64,000 nt of DNA from Deltaproteobacteria bacterium YD0425bin51. GTDB taxonomy: Bacteria; Desulfobacterota; Desulfobacteria; Desulfobacterales; YD0425bin51. Below the pieces are notes generated by a model, which ran no database searches, was not told the origin of the DNA, and was given only the letters and a program-made list of their open reading frames with translations. This document shows, piece by piece, positions 15,546 to 24,093 of this stretch. The translations under genes were made by a program, and so were the position numbers. The stretch lies in contig PDZS01000023.1 in the NCBI GenBank assembly GCA_002753225.1, positions 1 through 64,000 of the forward strand, in the 5' to 3' direction. Position 1 is the stretch's first letter. The number at the start of each line of letters is the position of its first letter.

Positions 15546-16313
15546 TCATATAATAAATTTATCAAAAATTTTAAAGGCAGATTTGACTACTGGCAATTCT
15601 TCTGGAAGATTTAGTGTTGGTGTTCCTTTTAAATCATATTTATAGACATTTTCATCATCTGGAATTATACCAGCAAGTTCAATATTTTCTTCTTTAATCA
15701 TGGATAATATATTTTCTTGTAGAGACGCACGGCCGTGCGTCTCTACTTTGATTCTGTTGATTATTAAAAATACTTTTTGAACTCCTATATTTAGATTTTT
15801 TGCTAAATTTTTAATCCTAAACGCTGCTTGAAGTCCTCTTAGGGAAGTATCTGCAACAACTAAAAGCACATCAACATTACTTGTAGTAAGTCTGCTTATA
15901 TGTTCCATCCCTGCTTCATTATCTATAACCATATAAGAATAATTGTTTTTGAGCTTATCTAAAAAATTGGTTAATAAAGTATTTGCTGCGCAATAACAAC
16001 CTGTTCCTTCTGGCTGTCCCATTACAATAAGATCATAATTGCCTGCTTCAATTATAGATTCTTCTAACTTCATTGACATAAAGACATCTTTTGTCATTCC
16101 ATTTGGGACATTTCCTCTTTTCATTTCTTCACGGGCAGCGCCAATAGTTAATGAAACTTTTAGTCCAAGAACTTCATTTAAATTAGCATTTGAATCAGCA
16201 TCTACTGCAAGTATCGGTATTTTATTCTTTTGTACTAAGTATTTAACTAAAAGACCAGCTACTGTAGTTTTACCTGTTCCTCCCTTTCCTGCTAGAGCTA
16301 TTGAAAAAGGCAT
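15546..16313 (-). CDS. CooC/AcsF-type nickel-insertion ATPase
   Basis: A 255-residue SIMIBI P-loop ATPase, the class that inserts nickel into CO dehydrogenase or CODH/acetyl-CoA synthase. It shows GKGGTGKTT (Walker A, 9-17), VDADSNANLNEVLG, MGQPEGTGCYCAAN with the CxC metal pair (C106, C108), and MVIDNEAGMEHISR. This suggests a Wood-Ljungdahl-type pathway; CODH genes themselves are not in the window. Residues V190-Q199 are encoded by a GC-rich perfect palindrome (15719-15746) that appears inserted in frame between NRIK and ENILSM. ATG 16313 follows AAAGGAAAAATT. Confidence 0.85.
   Translation of the reverse strand: MPFSIALAGKGGTGKTTVAGLLVKYLVQKNKIPILAVDADSNANLNEVLGLKVSLTIGAAREEMKRGNVPNGMTKDVFMSMKLEESIIEAGNYDLIVMGQPEGTGCYCAANTLLTNFLDKLKNNYSYMVIDNEAGMEHISRLTTSNVDVLLVVADTSLRGLQAAFRIKNLAKNLNIGVQKVFLIINRIKVETHGRASLQENILSMIKEENIELAGIIPDDENVYKYDLKGTPTLNLPEELPVVKSAFKIFDKFII
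15719..15746. repeat. 28-bp perfect GC-rich palindrome inside the cooC-like gene
   Basis: The two 14-base arms are exact reverse complements with no spacer: GTAGAGACGCACGG and CCGTGCGTCTCTAC. About two thirds is G+C against an AT-rich background. On the minus strand it encodes VETHGRASL and the first base of Q. It resembles dispersed palindromic elements of the 'GTAGAGACG...CGTCTCTAC' type that I recall from cyanobacteria and other genomes. I saw no second copy in this window. Confidence 0.8.
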
Positions 16314-16387
16314 AATTTTTCCTTTCTATTTATCTGGAATTTTAATGATTATTTATGGTAGTTTTATTAAACAGTCAAGCAAGTTTT

Positions 16388-17047
16388 TTATCGCTTCCAG
16401 CCATGTTCACCAATAAGCTTGACAAATCTACATCCACCTAAATTTGTCCTATGAATTATTCCTTTTTCATCCTTATAAATTCTTACTAGTGATTGTACAT
16501 GTTCATCACCAACAGGTATTACCATTCGTCCATTAGGTGACAGTTGATTTATTAAAAATTGAGGGATATCTGGAGCGCCTGCTGTAACAATAATTGCATC
16601 AAAAGGGCTTTCTTCTTCCCAACCTGAAGTTCCATCAGCATATTTAATAACAATATTGTGGTATTGTAGTTTATCAAAAATTTTACGTGCCCTAATTAAA
16701 AGAGTATGTATTCTTTCTATGCTATATACCCTGTAAACTATTTGAGACAAGATTGCAGCTTGATATCCAGAACCAGTTCCAAGCTCTAAAACGCGATCGT
16801 TTTTTGTTAACTCAAGAGCTGCTGTCATTTCAGCAACTATATATGGCTGAGATATGGTTTGCTGCTCTCCAATAGGAAGAGGGTAATCGCTATAAGCCTG
16901 ATCCATCAAAGCTTCACTAACGAAAAGATGCCTTGGAACTTTCCTCATGGCCGCAATAACTTTATTGTCTTTAATTCCGCGCGCTTCAATTTGTCTTTTA
17001 ATCATATCATCGCGCATTCGCTCATATTTTATTGTTTCATTTTCCAT
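16388..17047 (-). CDS. pcm: Protein-L-isoaspartate O-methyltransferase Pcm
   Basis: Pcm methylates abnormal isoaspartyl residues so that damaged proteins can be repaired. The 219-residue protein has the diagnostic [37 protein letters not shown], the SAM motif [16 protein letters not shown] and [14 protein letters not shown]. It starts 4 bp after fthC ends and is followed by a 74-bp AT-rich gap before the cooC-like gene, in which I see no clear hairpin. Confidence 0.94.
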   Translation of the reverse strand: MENETIKYERMRDDMIKRQIEARGIKDNKVIAAMRKVPRHLFVSEALMDQAYSDYPLPIGEQQTISQPYIVAEMTAALELTKNDRVLELGTGSGYQAAILSQIVYRVYSIERIHTLLIRARKIFDKLQYHNIVIKYADGTSGWEEESPFDAIIVTAGAPDIPQFLINQLSPNGRMVIPVGDEHVQSLVRIYKDEKGIIHRTNLGGCRFVKLIGEHGWKR

Positions 17048-17051
17048 AATT

Positions 17052-17639
17052 TCATATTTTATAAATCACACGTTTATCTGTTACTATAATGTCAATGTAT
17101 TTGTCATGAGATTCCATGGGCACTTGCGTTACAATCTGCTCTTCTAAAGCAATCCCAACTTTTCTTGTGGTGATTGGAATCTTTGGTATTAATTTATCAT
17201 AATAGCCTTTTCCTGTTCCTATTCTTCCACCTTTTTCATCAAAAGCTAGACCCGGTATAATTGCGATATCCAAACAATCCATAGGAACTATTTTACACTT
17301 CTTAGGATCAGGTTCTAGGTTCCCCCTGTGACCTTCTTTAAAATGTCCATCTATTGAGTCAACTTTTACAAGTGTAAATCTATTTCTTTCAGCTTCGAAA
17401 ATAGGGAGTACCACAATTTTATTATATTCAAAAGATTTTTTTATTATGCTTTTAGTTTCAGCTTCACCATTATTGCTCATATAAAGCAGGGCAATTCTTG
17501 CTTCAACAAAATTAGCAAAGTCAAAAATTTTTTCTTTTAAATTTTCATATTTTTCTTTTAATTCATTATTAGAAATAGATGTAATCTTTTTAATGATAGA
17601 TTGACGAAGTTGGTTTTTTTTTTCTTTAATATCTTCCAT
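17052..17639 (-). CDS. fthC: 5-formyltetrahydrofolate cyclo-ligase
   Basis: The 195-residue enzyme converts 5-formyl-THF to 5,10-methenyl-THF with ATP. It has [13 protein letters not shown] at the N-terminus, [41 protein letters not shown] (the ATP/substrate loop) and [20 protein letters not shown] at the end, all typical of the family. It is the first gene of the minus-strand run to 12211 and diverges from serS across 112 bp; that gap holds no strong promoter I can defend on either strand and no 6S RNA-like structure. Confidence 0.92.
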   Translation of the reverse strand: MEDIKEKKNQLRQSIIKKITSISNNELKEKYENLKEKIFDFANFVEARIALLYMSNNGEAETKSIIKKSFEYNKIVVLPIFEAERNRFTLVKVDSIDGHFKEGHRGNLEPDPKKCKIVPMDCLDIAIIPGLAFDEKGGRIGTGKGYYDKLIPKIPITTRKVGIALEEQIVTQVPMESHDKYIDIIVTDKRVIYKI

Positions 17640-17751
17640 TTTTTGGTCTCCATATTAAATAATAAGTCCTTTATTGACTAAATAATCTGTCAATGCTACC
17701 CTACTTACTTGTTTTCATTATAGATAACAGTTAAACATTATAGGGATTTTT

Positions 17752-19026
17752 ATGTTAGAAATCAAGTTTGTTAGACAAAATTTATTGGAAGTAAAAGAAT
17801 CTCTTTCTAAAAGAGGAGAAATTCCTGATTTAGATCTTTTTATAGATTGCGATGTGAACAGACGACAAATTTTGGTTGAGATAGAAGATCTGAGACACAG
17901 ACGGAACGTTGTATCTGATGATATTGCAAAAATGAAAAAAGAAAATAAGGACGCAGATACCCTTGTTTCTGAAATGCGTGAAGTTTCAAATAAAATTAAA
18001 GTAATGGAAAAGGACTTAACAGGGATTGAAGAATATATAAATCAAATACTGATGCGTCTTCCAAATATTCCTCATGTTTCAGTTCCAGAAGGAAAAGATA
18101 GCTCAGCTAATCCAATTATAAAAAAAGTTGGGGACTTGCCTATATTTAATTTTGAACCAAAAGCACATTGGACAATAGGTGAAGATTTAAAAATTCTTGA
18201 TTTTGAAAGAGCATCAAATATTGCTGGAGCAAGATTTCCATTATATTTTGGAGATGGAGCGAAATTAGAAAGAGCGCTTATAAATTTTATGTTAGATATT
18301 CATACTAAAGAGCATGGATATAAAGAAGTGCTGCCCCCTTTTATTGTAAATCGAAAAACAATGACAAACACAGGGCAGTTGCCTAAATTTGAGAAAGACC
18401 TTTTTAAATTAGAAGGATGGGATTTTTTTTTAATACCTACTGCTGAAGTTCCTGTTACAAATATCCACCAAGACGAAACCATAGATGAAGAAATGCTTCC
18501 AATTTTATATACAGCATACACTCCATGTTTTAGGTCTGAAGCTGGCTCATACGGTAAAGATACAAGAGGACTTATTCGTCAGCATCAGTTTAATAAGGTT
18601 GAGTTAGTTAGATTTACAAAACCTGAAAATTCTTATGAAGAACTAGAAAAGCTTCTTTTAGACGCTGAAACTATTTTAAAAAGATTGGATTTACCTTATC
18701 AAGTAATAAGTCTTTGTACAGGAGATTTAGGCTTTTCTGCAGCAAAAACATATGATATTGAGGTCTGGATGCCAAGTCAAGGAACTTATAGAGAAATATC
18801 TTCATGTAGCAATTTTGAAAGTTTTCAGGCAAGAAGAGCAAATATAAGGTTAAAAAGAAAGGGTAAAAAAGGAACAGAGCTTTTGCATACTCTAAATGGC
18901 TCAGGACTTGCTGTTGGCCGTACATTTGCAGCTATACTTGAGAATTATCAAAAAGAAGACGGGTCTGTAATAATTCCAGAGGCTCTAAAACCTTACATGG
19001 GAGGAATTTCTGTTATTAAGAGGTAA
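17752..19026 (+). CDS. serS: Seryl-tRNA synthetase
   Basis: SerS charges tRNA-Ser (and tRNA-Sec, the substrate of SelA encoded at 4215). Residues ~1-105 form the long antiparallel coiled coil that reads the tRNA variable arm. The class II catalytic core follows, with [64 protein letters not shown] (motif 2, split here by family convention) and [20 protein letters not shown] (motif 3). Length 424 is standard. It lies 3 bp before thrC. Confidence 0.96.
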   Translation: MLEIKFVRQNLLEVKESLSKRGEIPDLDLFIDCDVNRRQILVEIEDLRHRRNVVSDDIAKMKKENKDADTLVSEMREVSNKIKVMEKDLTGIEEYINQILMRLPNIPHVSVPEGKDSSANPIIKKVGDLPIFNFEPKAHWTIGEDLKILDFERASNIAGARFPLYFGDGAKLERALINFMLDIHTKEHGYKEVLPPFIVNRKTMTNTGQLPKFEKDLFKLEGWDFFLIPTAEVPVTNIHQDETIDEEMLPILYTAYTPCFRSEAGSYGKDTRGLIRQHQFNKVELVRFTKPENSYEELEKLLLDAETILKRLDLPYQVISLCTGDLGFSAAKTYDIEVWMPSQGTYREISSCSNFESFQARRANIRLKRKGKKGTELLHTLNGSGLAVGRTFAAILENYQKEDGSVIIPEALKPYMGGISVIKR

Positions 19027-19029
19027 AAA

Positions 19030-20475
19030 ATGAAGATAGAAAATTTTCCAGAAGAGATAAAGGGATACGTTTTACCAAAACATGAAGGGAAGCTAGTATA
19101 TAGATGTATTTCCTGTGGCAAAGAATATGGTATTTCCAAATTATTATATACTTGCCCAGACTGCAGGAATGTTCTTCTTCTCTATGATTTAAATTTTGAT
19201 AAGCTAAAGGAAATACCACCGTATATCTGGCACAAAGTATTTGATTATAGAAAAATGGTAAACATTCCAGCTTTAAAAGGAATATACCGTTTTCATGAGT
19301 TTATTGGCTCAGTTATTCCATTAGATGATATTGTATTTTTAGGGGAAGGCAATACTCATATAATAGAAGCAAATTCTAATTTGCAGGATAAAATCGGTAT
19401 AAAATTTTATTTTAAAAATGATGGTCAAAATCCCAGCGCATCATTTAAAGATAGAGGAATGGCAAGCGCTTTCAGCTACATTAATTATCTGATCAAAAAC
19501 AATTATGTTTCTGATGTCCTTGCAATTTGCGCTTCAACAGGAGATACTTCAGCATCAGCCGCTCTTTACGCTTCATATCTTAGACCTAATGTAAAATCAT
19601 CTGTTCTTCTTCCACATAAAAAAGTAACAGCAGCACAGCTTGCTCAGCCTCTGGGAAGCGGAGCTTATGTATTTGAAATTCCTGGTGTCTTTGATGACTG
19701 TATGAAGATTGTTGAAGCCATGTCAGAAAAATATAATGTCTTTCTTTTAAATTCGAAAAATGCCTGGCGAATTTTAGGACAGGAATCATATTCTTATGAG
19801 ATATCCCAAGAATTTGAATATGATATGGCAAACAAAGTAGTTATTGTTCCAATTGGTAATGCTGGAAATATAACAGCAGTAATGGCTGGTTTTATTAAAT
19901 TTTATGAAACAGGGATAATTAATGAACTTCCTAAAATAATTGGAGTTCAATCAAATCATGCAAATCCAGTTTATAAATATTACTTTGAACCTGAAAAAAA
20001 TATGCGTAAGTTTATTCCAGTGACAGTAAAACCAAGTGCAGCTCAGGCTGCTATGATTGGAAATCCTGTTTCAATGCCAAGAGTAATACACCTTGTTGAA
20101 CTCTATAACAAATTAGCTAAATCCCAGAAAGTATTTTTTGTAGAAGTTACTGAGCAAAATATCATGGATTTTCAGCTTACAGCTAATCAAAATGGACATA
20201 TTGCCTGTACTCATGGAGGAGAATGTCTAGCTGGACTTGTTGTTGCAATAAAGAAAGGTTTTGTATCTAAAAAAGAGGTCGCTATATTAGATTCAACAGC
20301 CCATGCTTTGAAATTTGTTAATTTTCAAGATATGTATTTTGAGAATAAATTCCCTTTGGAATATGAGATTTCCTCTAAAGAGGAATTTATTAACGCGCCA
20401 ATCCTCATTAATACAAAAGATATACAAAAAGTATCTGAGGAAATCGCAAAAAAATTATCTTTAAATGAGGTATAA
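19030..20475 (+). CDS. thrC: Threonine synthase ThrC
   Basis: A PLP enzyme that makes threonine from O-phosphohomoserine. The 481-residue protein has an N-terminal zinc ribbon (C26, C29, C42, C45), then FLGEGNTHIIE, NDGQNPSASFKDRGMA with the PLP lysine K140, AICASTGDTSASAALYA and VPIGNAGNITAVMAGF for cofactor phosphate binding. The zinc-ribbon-bearing long form is found in various Desulfobacterota and archaea. Directly behind serS, its stop lies 4 bp before the next start. Confidence 0.93.
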   Translation: MKIENFPEEIKGYVLPKHEGKLVYRCISCGKEYGISKLLYTCPDCRNVLLLYDLNFDKLKEIPPYIWHKVFDYRKMVNIPALKGIYRFHEFIGSVIPLDDIVFLGEGNTHIIEANSNLQDKIGIKFYFKNDGQNPSASFKDRGMASAFSYINYLIKNNYVSDVLAICASTGDTSASAALYASYLRPNVKSSVLLPHKKVTAAQLAQPLGSGAYVFEIPGVFDDCMKIVEAMSEKYNVFLLNSKNAWRILGQESYSYEISQEFEYDMANKVVIVPIGNAGNITAVMAGFIKFYETGIINELPKIIGVQSNHANPVYKYYFEPEKNMRKFIPVTVKPSAAQAAMIGNPVSMPRVIHLVELYNKLAKSQKVFFVEVTEQNIMDFQLTANQNGHIACTHGGECLAGLVVAIKKGFVSKKEVAILDSTAHALKFVNFQDMYFENKFPLEYEISSKEEFINAPILINTKDIQKVSEEIAKKLSLNEV

Positions 20476-20479
20476 AAAT

Positions 20480-21898
20480 ATGAAGCCAAAAGTATTATCT
20501 ATTGGCTTCTTTTTATTTATTTTTATAAATACCTTTTATGCTTATGGAGTTTCCTCTTCAATTGTTTATAGAAATTATGTTATAAAGCATGATAAGGGAT
20601 TTGATATATTATGCGATTCATATACTGTTGCTCCAAATGATTATATTATAAAGATATTCAGACAAAAAGGAGAAATATCATATAAGGATTTTTCTGAATT
20701 TCTACAAATATTTAAAAGATTAAACCCATCAGTAACAGATTTAAACTTCATTAAACCAGGAGAATCTATTCTTATACCTCTGAAAAAATTAGATCCAAAT
20801 ACATGGGATGAGAATGATACTGATTTAGTAACTATACCTTTTGTTAAAGTAAAAAATCTTAAAGAAAGTCAACAAAACATTGAAAAAAGATTTTTTACAT
20901 TTGAACAAGCAGCAGACATATTAGATGCAGAGCTTATAAATAGCGGGGTTTATTATTTCCCAAAAGAAGAAGGGGGTGAAGACTTTGAACTAGATACTTC
21001 TAAAAATCCTCTTATATTTTTTAAAAGCGGGAAAAGAATAGTTTTAAATCAAGGACAAAGTTTTCAAGACTCAGAATTAAATGTAATAGAGTCTTTCTGG
21101 AAAGGATCAAAAGTTTTTTCTGTTTCAAGCTCTATGCCTTTAAAACAAATACTAGAAATAATTTTAGAAGGTGAAAAAAGCAATAAAGAACTTTCTTTTT
21201 TAGATAACGGTATAGAGGTAAAAATTTCATGCAACTACATATTTAAAGAAGATAATAATACAACTTGCATAACATTGATAAATGATAATATAGAATGTGT
21301 CTCTGTTCCAATTTATAAGTATCTAAATGCTCGTGGTGCTAAAATTAAAGATATAGTTTTAAATACGTTAAAACCATGCAGCATATATGATGATTATTCA
21401 AGAACTACAGAAACTACTTCTTTAGTTTTTGAAGGAGATATTAAAAAATTTATTCGTGATTTTTTTAAAATTTTAGAATTGCCTTATGTTGAGGATGTTC
21501 CAATTTCTTTTCCTTATTCAGGCGAACAGATACAAGCATTATCTAATATTGTTTCCCTTCCTTCAGGAGAGCCTCTTTTGATTGATTTTGGATATTTTTA
21601 TGGAGATGTTCTTAAAGCAATTGAAACTGCTGGATTTAAAGTTTTGCAGTTTACCAACTCAGATAATGCTGACAAAATAATAAATAATATCTTAAATTAT
21701 ACAAGTATGTCTTTTATCCGAAATCCTGTTTTTTCAGCAGCTAAAAGAGATTCTCCTGCAACTGTCAAAGTAAGTATTCTGGGATATATGGTTAAAACAG
21801 ATAATAAACAACAAATTATGTTTATTTTTTCTCAAATAGATGAAAAAATAATTGAATTTTTAAACAAACTAGAAATTAAAATTTTTATTGTAAAGTAA
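20480..21898 (+). CDS. Secreted protein with a LysM-like domain, function unknown
   Basis: A 472-residue exported protein. A signal peptide (MKPKVLSIGFFLFIFINTFYAYG) leads to a segment reading DSYTVAPNDYIIKIFRQKG, then LQIFKRLNPSVTDLNFIKPGESILIPL, the pattern of a peptidoglycan- or glycan-binding LysM-like unit. The remaining ~340 residues are not recognisable, mixed alpha/beta and low in cysteine. I chose ATG 20480, eight bases after GAGGT; the longer frame starts inside thrC. It abuts the next lipoprotein gene (TAATG overlap), so the two envelope proteins are probably made together. Confidence 0.7.
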   Translation: MKPKVLSIGFFLFIFINTFYAYGVSSSIVYRNYVIKHDKGFDILCDSYTVAPNDYIIKIFRQKGEISYKDFSEFLQIFKRLNPSVTDLNFIKPGESILIPLKKLDPNTWDENDTDLVTIPFVKVKNLKESQQNIEKRFFTFEQAADILDAELINSGVYYFPKEEGGEDFELDTSKNPLIFFKSGKRIVLNQGQSFQDSELNVIESFWKGSKVFSVSSSMPLKQILEIILEGEKSNKELSFLDNGIEVKISCNYIFKEDNNTTCITLINDNIECVSVPIYKYLNARGAKIKDIVLNTLKPCSIYDDYSRTTETTSLVFEGDIKKFIRDFFKILELPYVEDVPISFPYSGEQIQALSNIVSLPSGEPLLIDFGYFYGDVLKAIETAGFKVLQFTNSDNADKIINNILNYTSMSFIRNPVFSAAKRDSPATVKVSILGYMVKTDNKQQIMFIFSQIDEKIIEFLNKLEIKIFIVK

Positions 21899-22653
21899 TG
21901 AGAATTATGAAAAATACGATTATTATATTATTGATTTTAAGTTTATTCTCTTGTGCAATGGATGAAGAAAGCAGAAAAAATCAGGCTACAGCCCTTAGAA
22001 ATCTAGGGGAGGCTTATATAACACAAGGGAATTATACAGATGCTTTAAAAGAACTTTTGGCTGCAGAAAAGCTTTTTAAAAATGACCCTTTTATTCAAAA
22101 TGACTTAGGTTTAGCATATCTTGCTAAAGAAAGAGCTGATCTTGCCATAGAATGCTTTAAAAGGGCTATATCTCTGAAACCAGATTTTACACCAGCAAGA
22201 AACAATCTAGGAACAGCTTACTTAGCCAATAAAGATTGGGATTTAGCAATTCCTCTTTTCAAAGAGATTAGCTCAGATTTATTATATGTAACCCCTCATT
22301 TCCCTTTAACCAACTTAGGATGGGCATACTATAATAAAAAGGAATACAATATATCTGAAAAATATTACAACAAGGCTTTAGAAATTGCGCCTAACTTTGT
22401 TATTGCCCTAATAGGTCTTGGAAAAACATTTACTGCTATGGGTAAATTTAATGATGCTATTTCAAAGCTTGAAAAAGCAGTACAGCTTATGCCCACATTA
22501 ACAGAAGCATACTATGAGTTAGCTAAAGCTTATAAATTTAATAATAACTATGAAAAAGCTATATTTGCTTATAAAAAAGTTATGGAACTTTCTCCTGAAA
22601 GTGAATACGCAAAAGAAGCTAAAAGTGAATCAACAAGATTAGGTAAGGAATAA
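21898..22653 (+). CDS. TPR-repeat lipoprotein (PilF/NlpI-like)
   Basis: The N-terminus MRIMKNTIIILLILSLFSC is a lipoprotein signal with Cys19 as the acylation site. It is followed by about six tetratricopeptide repeats (ALRNLGEAYITQGNYTDALKE; NDLGLAYLAKERADLAIECF; and others) to the end. Small TPR lipoproteins of this shape include PilF/PilW, which helps pilotin-type assembly of secretins; that role is only a possibility, since no pilus genes are nearby. The start ATG overlaps the previous stop; ATG 21907 is an alternative. Confidence 0.82.
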   Translation: MRIMKNTIIILLILSLFSCAMDEESRKNQATALRNLGEAYITQGNYTDALKELLAAEKLFKNDPFIQNDLGLAYLAKERADLAIECFKRAISLKPDFTPARNNLGTAYLANKDWDLAIPLFKEISSDLLYVTPHFPLTNLGWAYYNKKEYNISEKYYNKALEIAPNFVIALIGLGKTFTAMGKFNDAISKLEKAVQLMPTLTEAYYELAKAYKFNNNYEKAIFAYKKVMELSPESEYAKEAKSESTRLGKE

Positions 22654-22676
22654 GTAACCATACTTTTCAAATTGTT

Positions 22677-23516
22677 ATGGATGAGAACATAGAAAACCAA
22701 AATATAGAGATAACCCTTCTTCTAGAGGCCATATATTTAAAATATGGGTATGACTTTAGAGACTATGCTAAATCTTCAATAAAAAGGCGAGTTATGCGCT
22801 TTATGTCTCTGTCTCGAACAAATACAATATCAGAAATACAGCATAAGCTGATTTATGATAAAGATTTTTTTAAAAGATTTCTTCTTGATTTTTCTATTCA
22901 TGTCACAGAAATGTTTAGAGACCCTTCCTTTTACAAAATAATTAAGGAAAAAGTAATACCATTGCTCAGACCACTTCCATTTATTAAGATATGGCATGCA
23001 GGCTGCTCAACAGGTGAAGAAGTCTATTCAATGGCTATTCTTCTAAAAGAAGAAAATTTATATGAAAAGACTCGTATATACGCAACAGATTTCAATGAAT
23101 CTGTTATAAATAAAGCAAAAGAAGGAATATACCCCCTTGATAAGATGAAAGATTACTCCTATAACTATCAAAAAGCAGGTGGTACATCAGATTTCGAATT
23201 ATATTATACTTCAAGCTATGAATTTGTATTGATGAAAAAATTTTTAAAAGAAAACATAGTTTTTGCTGATCACAACCTCGCTACAGATAGTATTTTTGGC
23301 GAAATGAATATGATTATATGCAGAAATGTTCTTATATATTTTAATAAAAACCTTCAAAACAAAGTTATTAAACTTTTTAGAGATAGTTTATGTGAAGGTG
23401 GCTTTTTATGCCTTGGAACGAAAGAGAGTCTAATTTTTTCAAAATATGTTAATGAATTTGAAGAATTTGCATCTAAAGAAAAAATATATTTATATAAGGG
23501 CTCGCATTACAGATGA
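22677..23516 (+). CDS. cheR: Chemotaxis protein methyltransferase CheR
   Basis: CheR methylates glutamates of chemoreceptors with SAM. The 279-residue protein has an N-terminal helical domain (YLKYGYDFRDYAKSSIKRRVMRFM), VTEMFRDPSFYKIIKEKVIP, the SAM motif IWHAGCSTGEEVYSMAIL, ATDFNESVINKAKEGIYP and IICRNVLIYFNKNLQNKVIKLF. It overlaps cheB by 4 bp. The pair together with the REC/GGDEF gene makes a signalling set; no receptor, cheA or cheW gene lies nearby. Confidence 0.92.
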   Translation: MDENIENQNIEITLLLEAIYLKYGYDFRDYAKSSIKRRVMRFMSLSRTNTISEIQHKLIYDKDFFKRFLLDFSIHVTEMFRDPSFYKIIKEKVIPLLRPLPFIKIWHAGCSTGEEVYSMAILLKEENLYEKTRIYATDFNESVINKAKEGIYPLDKMKDYSYNYQKAGGTSDFELYYTSSYEFVLMKKFLKENIVFADHNLATDSIFGEMNMIICRNVLIYFNKNLQNKVIKLFRDSLCEGGFLCLGTKESLIFSKYVNEFEEFASKEKIYLYKGSHYR

Positions 23517-24082
23517 AGTATGAGGCTATTGTAATTGGAGTTTCAGCAGGTGGGTTAAATGCTCTTAAAACTATTTTACCAACTCTTCCCCATGACTTTA
23601 AAATTCCTGTAATTATTGTCCAACATGAGCATGCTAGTTCTGATGATTTTTTAGCTCATTATTTAAACGATAGGTGTATGCTTACTGTTATTCAAGCAGA
23701 CGAAAAGATAAAGATTTCTTCAGGAAATGTTTATTTAGCTCCACCTAATTATCATCTTCTTGTCGAGGATGATAAGACATTTTCTCTTTCAATTGATGAA
23801 CATGTAAATTATGCTAGACCATCAATTGATGTTTTATTTGAAACAGCTTCAGAAGCATATGGGAATAAATTAATAGGAATTATTTTAACAGGAGCAAATT
23901 CTGATGGAAGTATAGGTTTAAAAGAAATCAAAAAACGAGGTGGACTTACTATTGTACAGGAACCTAGTAAAGCTGAAGTTGCAACCATGCCTTCTGCAGC
24001 AATCTCTGCTACTCAAGTGGATTATATTTTACCACTTGAAGAGATTGGACCATTTCTATGTAAGTTAGAAGAAAATTTATAA
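23513..24082 (+). CDS. cheB: Receiver-less CheB-type methylesterase
   Basis: This protein is only the CheB catalytic domain (189 residues); the usual N-terminal receiver is absent. The catalytic triad is visible as Ser11 (GVSAGGLNAL), His38 (VQHEH) and Asp131 (LTGANSDGS). Other family motifs are LAPPNYHLLVE, RPSIDVLFETAS and EPSKAEVATMPSAAI. It would remove methyl groups from receptors without direct phospho-control, perhaps regulated by the neighbouring response-regulator protein. ATG overlaps the cheR stop (4 bp). Confidence 0.9.
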   Translation: MKYEAIVIGVSAGGLNALKTILPTLPHDFKIPVIIVQHEHASSDDFLAHYLNDRCMLTVIQADEKIKISSGNVYLAPPNYHLLVEDDKTFSLSIDEHVNYARPSIDVLFETASEAYGNKLIGIILTGANSDGSIGLKEIKKRGGLTIVQEPSKAEVATMPSAAISATQVDYILPLEEIGPFLCKLEENL

Positions 24083-24093
24083 GGAGAAAATTT

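Noticed and set aside
17640..17751. 6S RNA next to fthC (as in E. coli ssrS-ygfA)
   Set aside because: The 112-bp gap is too short and shows no long hairpin with a central bubble.
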